A DNA stretch of 11,369 nt from JALUUH01 sp964636675 (GTDB lineage: Bacteria > Pseudomonadota > Gammaproteobacteria > S012-40), in contig CAZWUO010000120.1 of NCBI GenBank assembly GCA_964636675.1, forward strand, positions 1 through 11,369, in the 5' to 3' direction. A model generated the notes under the pieces. The model was not told where the DNA came from and searched no databases. It worked only from the letters and a program-made list of their open reading frames with translations. Made by a program: the position numbers and the translations under genes. Below are positions 7,571-11,369 of the stretch, in pieces (position 1 is the first letter of the stretch; each line of letters starts with the position of its first letter).

Positions 7571-7579
7571 ATTATAACA
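7571..7579 (-). promoter_or_regulatory. Putative extended -10 promoter of recG
   Basis: Reading the minus strand, TGTTATAAT (7579-7571) matches the extended -10 consensus TGnTATAAT exactly. No good -35 is seen, which extended -10 promoters tolerate. The RNA would start near 7564, giving a leader of about 65 bases before the recG ATG at 7498. Confidence 0.5.
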
Positions 7580-7758
7580 GCTCACCGGAAATTGAACGAG
7601 TTTATCACGGTTGCTGACGCGTTTTTTAAGTGCGTCTCGCTAGCTGGGTTTATTATTGGGATGCAGTGTCGTTATTGGTATTTTATCGATGAGTTAGGTG
7701 TTAGCGGAGCGTTAACGATGAGTTTTGTTAGGGCATCCATTCTGCATAGTCTTCGTAA

Positions 7759-7767
7759 TGTTATAAT
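7759..7767 (+). promoter_or_regulatory. Putative extended -10 promoter of the AraC-type regulator
   Basis: TGTTATAAT at 7759-7767 is an exact extended -10 match; the -35 region near 7739 is poor. Predicted RNA start is near 7774, which makes the TTG at 7777 almost leaderless and favours the downstream TTG at 7819 as the translation start. Confidence 0.5.
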
Positions 7768-7818
7768 AAACGAAGTTTGGTGCGATTAATTAACGATGTA
7801 TTAGGGCCAGTTAATACT

Positions 7819-8394
7819 TTGAAAATACAGATAAAAAACATGGTTTGTGATCGATGTATTCTGATCATTAAAAATTGCTTGAATGAATTAAGTATGTCAC
7901 CTGTTTCCGTAAAGCTTGGAGAGGTAGATTTAGGTCAAGTAGAGCTTGCTATTCCTGAGTTAGATGCGTTAAAGGCGAAAATTGAACCGCTTGGATTTGC
8001 GCTTATTCGCGATAAAAGAGCGATCTTAGTCGAAAAAATAAAAAATATGATCATCGATTTTGTACACGGGCAGGAGCAAATCGAATCCGCTAATATCAAA
8101 CAATATATCACGGCTGAATTGCATTATGATTATACCTACTTGAGTAATACTTTTTCAGAGTTCGAAGGATTGAGTATAAAACAATACCTTATTAACCAGA
8201 AAATAGAGAAGATTAAGGAGTTGTTGTTGTATGATCAGTTAAGTCTCACTGAGATTTCTTTTCGGTTGGGGTATAGCAGTCTCTCCCATCTCAGTAAGCA
8301 GTTTAAAAAAGTGATGAATTGCACGCCTTCGGAGTTTAAAAATAATAATGATATAAGCTTGCGGCGGCCTTTGGATAAGTTAAAAAATCCGTAA
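7819..8394 (+). CDS. AraC-family regulator with N-terminal HMA-like metal-binding domain, probable copper-responsive
   Basis: Residues 1-65 look like a heavy-metal-associated (HMA) ferredoxin-like fold with a CxxC site, KNMVCDRC at 6-13, the Cu(I)-binding position in such domains. Residues about 90-178 form an AraC-type double helix-turn-helix; the second HTH is LSLTEISFRLGYSSLSHLSKQF from about 141 and ends in TPSEFK. From memory, small proteins with this layout, starting MKIxIKNMVCxRC, are common in Bacteroidetes near copper ATPases. Here it precedes copA by 380 bases. Numbering assumes the TTG start at 7819, which matches that family's N-terminus. The frame is open further to TTG 7777 and GTG 7780 (205 residues), but the likely RNA start near 7774 argues against these. 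No sugar-binding AraC domain is present. The A+T content looks higher than in neighbouring genes. Metal specificity and target are inferred from context. Confidence 0.85.
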   Translation: MKIQIKNMVCDRCILIIKNCLNELSMSPVSVKLGEVDLGQVELAIPELDALKAKIEPLGFALIRDKRAILVEKIKNMIIDFVHGQEQIESANIKQYITAELHYDYTYLSNTFSEFEGLSIKQYLINQKIEKIKELLLYDQLSLTEISFRLGYSSLSHLSKQFKKVMNCTPSEFKNNNDISLRRPLDKLKNP

Positions 8395-8411
8395 AATCTG
8401 CAAATTAAACC

Positions 8412-8636
8412 TTGTTTTATATAACAGTCTTACGCGTTTTTCAGCGTATTATCTATGGTCATAGAAAAGAGAGCTTACCCTCTTGTTGCGAAGTTTTAGG
8501 AAAGATTGGGAGTCAGGTTGGGATGCTGCATGTAACTTGCTGTACTCCAACACGCGAGGTGAAGTATCAATATATTTTACAACAGCTAAACGCAGCACAC
8601 GAAAATTTAAATAAGGCGATGGGCTTTTCTCACTAA
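8412..8636 (+). CDS. Doubtful small cysteine-containing ORF before copA
   Basis: The 74-codon frame begins at TTG 8412 and has no clear ribosome-binding site there. An internal ATG at 8523, preceded by a purine-rich GGGAGTCAGGTTGGG, would give a 37-residue product. I recognise no family. Two adjacent-cysteine pairs occur (SLPSCCEV and HVTCCTP), followed by a polar, helix-prone C-terminus (YILQQLNAAHENLNKAMGF) ending in His. The setting between a putative copper regulator and copA makes metal binding thinkable, but an equally good reading is untranslated spacer with a chance open frame. Confidence 0.22.
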   Translation: MFYITVLRVFQRIIYGHRKESLPSCCEVLGKIGSQVGMLHVTCCTPTREVKYQYILQQLNAAHENLNKAMGFSH

Positions 8637-8643
8637 TTCCTGA

Positions 8644-8742
8644 GTCACATAAAGTGACAACATAAGATGTTGATAGATCGACGCCTGAATAATCGGTGAG
8701 TAACAGAGTATGAATATATTGGTATCATCAAATTGATGTTGA
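8644..8742. promoter_or_regulatory. Candidate operator elements upstream of copA
   Basis: GTCAC-N5-GTGAC (8644-8658), GATGTTGA repeated in the same orientation (8666-8673, 8735-8742) and the 13-base palindrome centred at 8732 all fall within 130 bases upstream of the copA ATG. AraC-type regulators usually bind direct repeats, so the GATGTTGA pair is the most natural candidate. Binding is not shown. Confidence 0.35.
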
Positions 8743-8774
8743 CTAAATACAATTAAAATAATTTGAGGAAAAAA

Positions 8775-11012
8775 ATGATTAAAAGTACATCGGTTACACT
8801 TTCTGTCAAGGGAATGAGTTGCGGCGGTTGCGTCTCTTCTGTTGAAAAGGCATTGCTTTGTGTGTCAGGTGTAGAGGAGGCTGCCGTTAATTTTGCAGAA
8901 CATACGGCGAGCATAACCGGTCGGGCTTCTGCAGGTGCTCTGATTAAATCTCTCATCGATGCGGGCTATAACGCGTCTGAGTTACGTACTGAAGCAGATC
9001 AGGAAGAAAAACAAGCCGCGGAGCAACGTCATCTCAAAAAACTAATACAGCAAACTTGGTTTGCTGGGACGGTTGGTGTGAGCTTGTTTGTTTCGGGAAT
9101 GGGCGGGTTTTTGCCATCTATAGAGCAAGCTCAGGCCTTATGGGGTGGGATTGCTCTATTAAGCCTGGGGGTCTTGCTGTTTTCTGGTGGGCATTATTAT
9201 ACCGGGGCTTACAAAGCTTTTAGAGCACATAATGCCAATATGGATACACTTATCGCGTTAGGGACAGGGGCGGCCTGGGGTTTTTCCTGTGTGTTGATTA
9301 TTTTCCCTGAGTTGTTTCCTGTTGCAGCCCGGCATGTATATTTTGAAGCCGCTGTTATTATTATTGCATTTCTGAATTTGGGTGCCGTTCTCGAGTTGCG
9401 TGCACGTGGTAAAACGTCAGAAGCGATCAAACGATTGATCGGACTACAGCCAAAAACGGCGCGGGTTATTCGCGACGGCAAGGAGTTGGATATTCCTATT
9501 GATCAGCTCGGATTAGGTGAAACGGTGCGTGTCCGTCCAGGGGAAAAAATTCCGGTTGATGGGGTTGTGCTTGATGGGCAGTCTCGTGTAGATGAATCCA
9601 TGTTGACGGGTGAGCCTTTAGCTGTCAGCAAGTCGATCGGGGATGATGTCACCGGTGCGACTATCAACAAAAATGGAAGTTTTATATTTAGCGCTACCCG
9701 TATTGGTAGTGATACGGTACTCGCGCAAATTATCGATATGGTAAAGCAGGCGCAAAATTCCAAGCCTTCGATTGCTCGGCTGGTAGATAAAATCTCAGCG
9801 ATTTTTGTGCCGACCGTACTCATTATTGCGGCGGTGACTTTTATTGTATGGTTAAATTTTGGACCTGAGCCGGTTGGTAGTTTTACCTTGCTTGCTACGA
9901 TGACCGTGTTAATTATTGCGTGTCCATGCGCTTTAGGTTTGGCTACACCTATTTCCATTATGGTGGGTGTTGGCAAAGCGGCAGAGTATGGCGTGTTGAT
10001 TCGCAATGGCGAAGCATTACAAAAGGCCAGTCAGCTCGATACCATTGTATTGGATAAAACAGGGACGGTGACGGAAGGGAAACCTAAAGTTGTCGCTATC
10101 ATTCCGTTATCTGAGTTTGATCAAGAAGAAATTTTACGTCTTGCTGCGAGCATGGAGGCGGGGTCTGAACATCCTCTAGCTCAGGCTATTATGGATAGTG
10201 CCAAAGAAAAAAATCTTGATTTATTATCTACGTCGGCATTTGAATCCATCACTGGCCATGGAATAAAAGCGGCGATGGATGATGCCGATTTTTATCTCGG
10301 AAACCAGTCGTTAATGCGTCAATTAAATTTAGCACATAATAGTGTTAATGATGTTTTGGAGAAGATTTCTCTCGCGGGTCAAACGCCGGTGTTGTTGGCA
10401 AATAAAACGTCTTATTTGGGTGTGTTAGCTATTGCTGATCCGCTTAAAAAAGATTCTGTAGATGCTATTGCGCGACTCAAAGCCTTAGGCAAGCATGTGA
10501 TTATGCTAACGGGCGATAGGCGTCTAACGGCTGAAGTGATTGCAAAGCAGGCTGGTATCACCGAGGTTATTGCAGAAGTCCTTCCCGCAGACAAAGCGCA
10601 AGTGATTGCGAGCCTACAAGGTCAAGGTAAGAAAGTGGCCATGGTAGGTGATGGAATTAATGATGCCCCCGCACTTGCACGTGCTGATGTTGGATTTGCA
10701 ATTGGTAGTGGAGCAGATGTTGCGATAGAAAGCGCTGATATTACCTTAATGAGGAGTTCCTTGCACGGTGTAGCGGATGCTTATGAGATCTCACAAGCGA
10801 CAGTTAAAAATATAAAACAAAATCTATTTGGTGCTTTTATTTATAACAGTGTTGGTATCCCGGTTGCCGCAGGTGTTCTTTATCCGGTGCTGGGGGTAAT
10901 GCTGAATCCAATGATTGCAGGTGCCGCGATGGCGATGTCATCGGTTACTGTGGTTACAAATGCAAATAGGTTGCGCTTTTTTAAAACCCGTAATACTGGA
11001 GCAAACTCATGA
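8775..11012 (+). CDS. copA: Cu(I)-exporting P1B-type ATPase CopA
   Basis: This inner-membrane ATPase exports Cu(I) from the cytoplasm. The 745-residue product has one HMA domain at about 5-70 (GMSCGGC at 13-19). It also has the actuator motif TGE at 278-280, the transmembrane CPC at 383-385, phosphorylation site DKTGT at 427-431 (Asp427), the SEHPLA nucleotide-domain motif at 464-469 and the hinge GDGIND at 625-630. YN at 690-691 and MSS at 721-723 complete the Cu(I)-selective P1B-1 signature with CPC, arguing against a zinc or cobalt pump. Eight membrane spans are expected, consistent with the hydrophobic pattern. The ATG at 8775 has GAGG six bases upstream; an in-frame TTG at 8763 would bury that site and is rejected. 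The stop overlaps the start of a 33-codon membrane protein. Likely controlled by the upstream HMA-AraC regulator. Confidence 0.97.
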   Translation: MIKSTSVTLSVKGMSCGGCVSSVEKALLCVSGVEEAAVNFAEHTASITGRASAGALIKSLIDAGYNASELRTEADQEEKQAAEQRHLKKLIQQTWFAGTVGVSLFVSGMGGFLPSIEQAQALWGGIALLSLGVLLFSGGHYYTGAYKAFRAHNANMDTLIALGTGAAWGFSCVLIIFPELFPVAARHVYFEAAVIIIAFLNLGAVLELRARGKTSEAIKRLIGLQPKTARVIRDGKELDIPIDQLGLGETVRVRPGEKIPVDGVVLDGQSRVDESMLTGEPLAVSKSIGDDVTGATINKNGSFIFSATRIGSDTVLAQIIDMVKQAQNSKPSIARLVDKISAIFVPTVLIIAAVTFIVWLNFGPEPVGSFTLLATMTVLIIACPCALGLATPISIMVGVGKAAEYGVLIRNGEALQKASQLDTIVLDKTGTVTEGKPKVVAIIPLSEFDQEEILRLAASMEAGSEHPLAQAIMDSAKEKNLDLLSTSAFESITGHGIKAAMDDADFYLGNQSLMRQLNLAHNSVNDVLEKISLAGQTPVLLANKTSYLGVLAIADPLKKDSVDAIARLKALGKHVIMLTGDRRLTAEVIAKQAGITEVIAEVLPADKAQVIASLQGQGKKVAMVGDGINDAPALARADVGFAIGSGADVAIESADITLMRSSLHGVADAYEISQATVKNIKQNLFGAFIYNSVGIPVAAGVLYPVLGVMLNPMIAGAAMAMSSVTVVTNANRLRFFKTRNTGANS

Positions 11013-11110
11013 TCGTCCTAGGCAATGTATTAGCGATTGTATTTGTTGTTTTTGTCATATGGTGGTTCTGGCTGAGTAAGCCAAAGTCTAAAACAGGAAG
11101 TAAAAAGTGA
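11009..11110 (+). CDS. Small single-span membrane protein overlapping copA
   Basis: An ATG at 11009 overlaps the copA stop as ATGA, the classic translational-coupling arrangement. The 33-residue product has one hydrophobic helix (about residues 2-22, ending IWWFWLSK) and a basic tail (KPKSKTGSKK), so by the positive-inside rule the tail should face the cytoplasm. Its N-terminus resembles, from memory, the membrane anchor (WWFWLSKPK) of a cupredoxin-domain protein often found after copA, but here translation stops right after the anchor. It is too short for confident homology. It could be a coupled accessory peptide of the copper pump, in the manner that CcoS follows the related pump CcoI, or the remnant of a longer cupredoxin gene. 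The four-base overlap and clean membrane-plus-tail composition argue for a translated gene. Confidence 0.6.
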   Translation: MIVLGNVLAIVFVVFVIWWFWLSKPKSKTGSKK

Positions 11111-11369
11111 GTGGTGCTTTTCTAAAGCAGGTGGTTATAGCTGACCATCGGGTTGGCTATGTTATCTTGGTGCCATGACACGGGTTAATCGAAAATGCGT
11201 TTGCATGTTGTGATGTTATAACTACGATCAATTTTAATAACCGAGGATAAACCTAGATTCCGCCGTTAACCGCTATGAGATATCATTAAGCGATTGATGA
11301 GAAAACGAATGAGTTTGTTTGTCGAATTCACCCAGAGGATGAGCGCACTACGCCATGAATAGCACGTTT
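11111..11369. other. Window end without a recognisable gene
   Basis: After the copA-linked small ORF, these 259 bases hold the hairpin at 11137-11160 and otherwise only very short open frames. An ATG at 11355 opens a frame to the window edge (five codons) without a well-spaced ribosome-binding site, so no gene start is called. An eight-base palindrome, GTTATAAC, at 11215-11222 is part of a TGTTATAAC sequence resembling an extended -10, but it lacks support. Confidence 0.3.
11137..11160 (+). terminator. Possible terminator hairpin after the copA operon
   Basis: ATAGCTGACC (11137-11146) pairs with GGTTGGCTAT (11151-11160) over ten positions with two G-U pairs and an ATCG loop, 26 bases after the small-protein stop. 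The following sequence (GTTATCTT) is only moderately U-rich, so efficiency is uncertain. Confidence 0.4.

Larger units (their letters stand above)
7499..7818. other. Divergent regulatory region between recG and the AraC-type regulator
   Basis: This 320-base gap carries two outward-pointing extended -10 promoters. They lie in exact inverted copies of a 13-mer: GTTTATTATAACA at 7567-7579 and TGTTATAATAAAC at 7759-7771. A partial third copy, GTTTATTAT, is at 7648-7656. An open frame on the plus strand from GTG 7526 to 7789 has no ribosome-binding site, is rich in Phe, Cys and Ile, and overlaps the promoter elements, so I do not call it a gene. Confidence 0.5.
8395..8774. other. Regulatory gap between the regulator and copA
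   Basis: The 380 bases contain a doubtful 74-codon frame (8412-8636) and a putative copA control region (8637-8774). The latter holds an inverted repeat GTCAC-ATAAA-GTGAC (8644-8658), the direct repeat GATGTTGA (8666-8673 and 8735-8742), and a palindrome CATCAA-A-TTGATG (8726-8738). A TTGACT at 8739-8744 resembles a -35, but no -10 is correctly spaced from it. Confidence 0.4.

Noticed and set aside
7526..7789. 87-codon plus-strand open frame between recG and the regulator
   Set aside because: It has a GTG start without a ribosome-binding site and an unusual Phe/Cys/Ile-rich composition, overlaps the recG promoter and the regulator promoter, and resembles no known family.
8754..8759. TAAAAT before copA as a -10 box with TTGACT as -35
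   Set aside because: The spacer is only nine bases, far short of the 16-18 needed for a sigma70 promoter.
9503..10006. 167-codon minus-strand frame opposite copA
   Set aside because: Antisense shadow of copA, whose P-type ATPase motifs span the same bases.
11128..11178. Shifted-frame stretch QVVIADHRVGYVILVP after the small copA-linked ORF, faintly like the first strands of a cupredoxin
   Set aside because: Only 16 residues before a stop, and further downstream frames show no cupredoxin Cys/His/Met ligand pattern. It would need several frameshifts, so I do not call a pseudogene.

Overview
The gene content suggests a Gram-negative gammaproteobacterium of moderate to low GC content. It has Kdo/lipopolysaccharide genes (kdsD, start of kdsC) next to the yrbG-type cation exchanger, as in the enterobacterial yrbG-kdsD-kdsC block, plus ubiquinone genes ubiC and ubiA. 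The sequence style resembles Legionella/Coxiella-type bacteria, but that is an impression and was not tested.

Layout. (1) Positions 1-3890, minus strand, in transcription order: ubiC (chorismate lyase), ubiA (4-hydroxybenzoate prenyltransferase), yrbG (Ca2+:cation antiporter family), kdsD (arabinose-5-phosphate isomerase) and the first 20 codons of kdsC (Kdo-8-phosphate phosphatase), cut by the window edge. UbiC makes 4-hydroxybenzoate and UbiA prenylates it, the first two committed steps of ubiquinone synthesis. KdsD and KdsC are the first and third steps of Kdo synthesis. (2) 4162-5295, plus strand: an exported, helical-repeat protein of unknown function ending in a single CxxCH haem-attachment-like motif, closed by a strong terminator hairpin. 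(3) 5408-7498, minus strand: recG helicase. (4) 7499-11369: a copper-handling module on the plus strand. It holds an AraC-type regulator with an N-terminal HMA-like CxxC domain, a 380-base gap with a doubtful cysteine-containing ORF and repeat/palindrome elements, the Cu(I)-exporting ATPase copA, and a 33-codon single-span membrane protein overlapping the end of copA. The last ~260 bases hold no recognisable gene.

How the parts fit. The regulator and copA most plausibly form a metal-responsive pair: the HMA-like domain would sense the metal and the HTH domain would act on the copA promoter. This is inferred from domain content and adjacency. The regulator looks closer to a family I associate with Bacteroidetes than to the usual proteobacterial CueR/CsoR sensors, so transfer is possible. 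RecG and the regulator diverge from a 320-base region whose two promoters sit inside matching 13-base inverted copies of TGTTATAATAAAC.

No tRNA, rRNA, CRISPR array or complete insertion sequence was seen.
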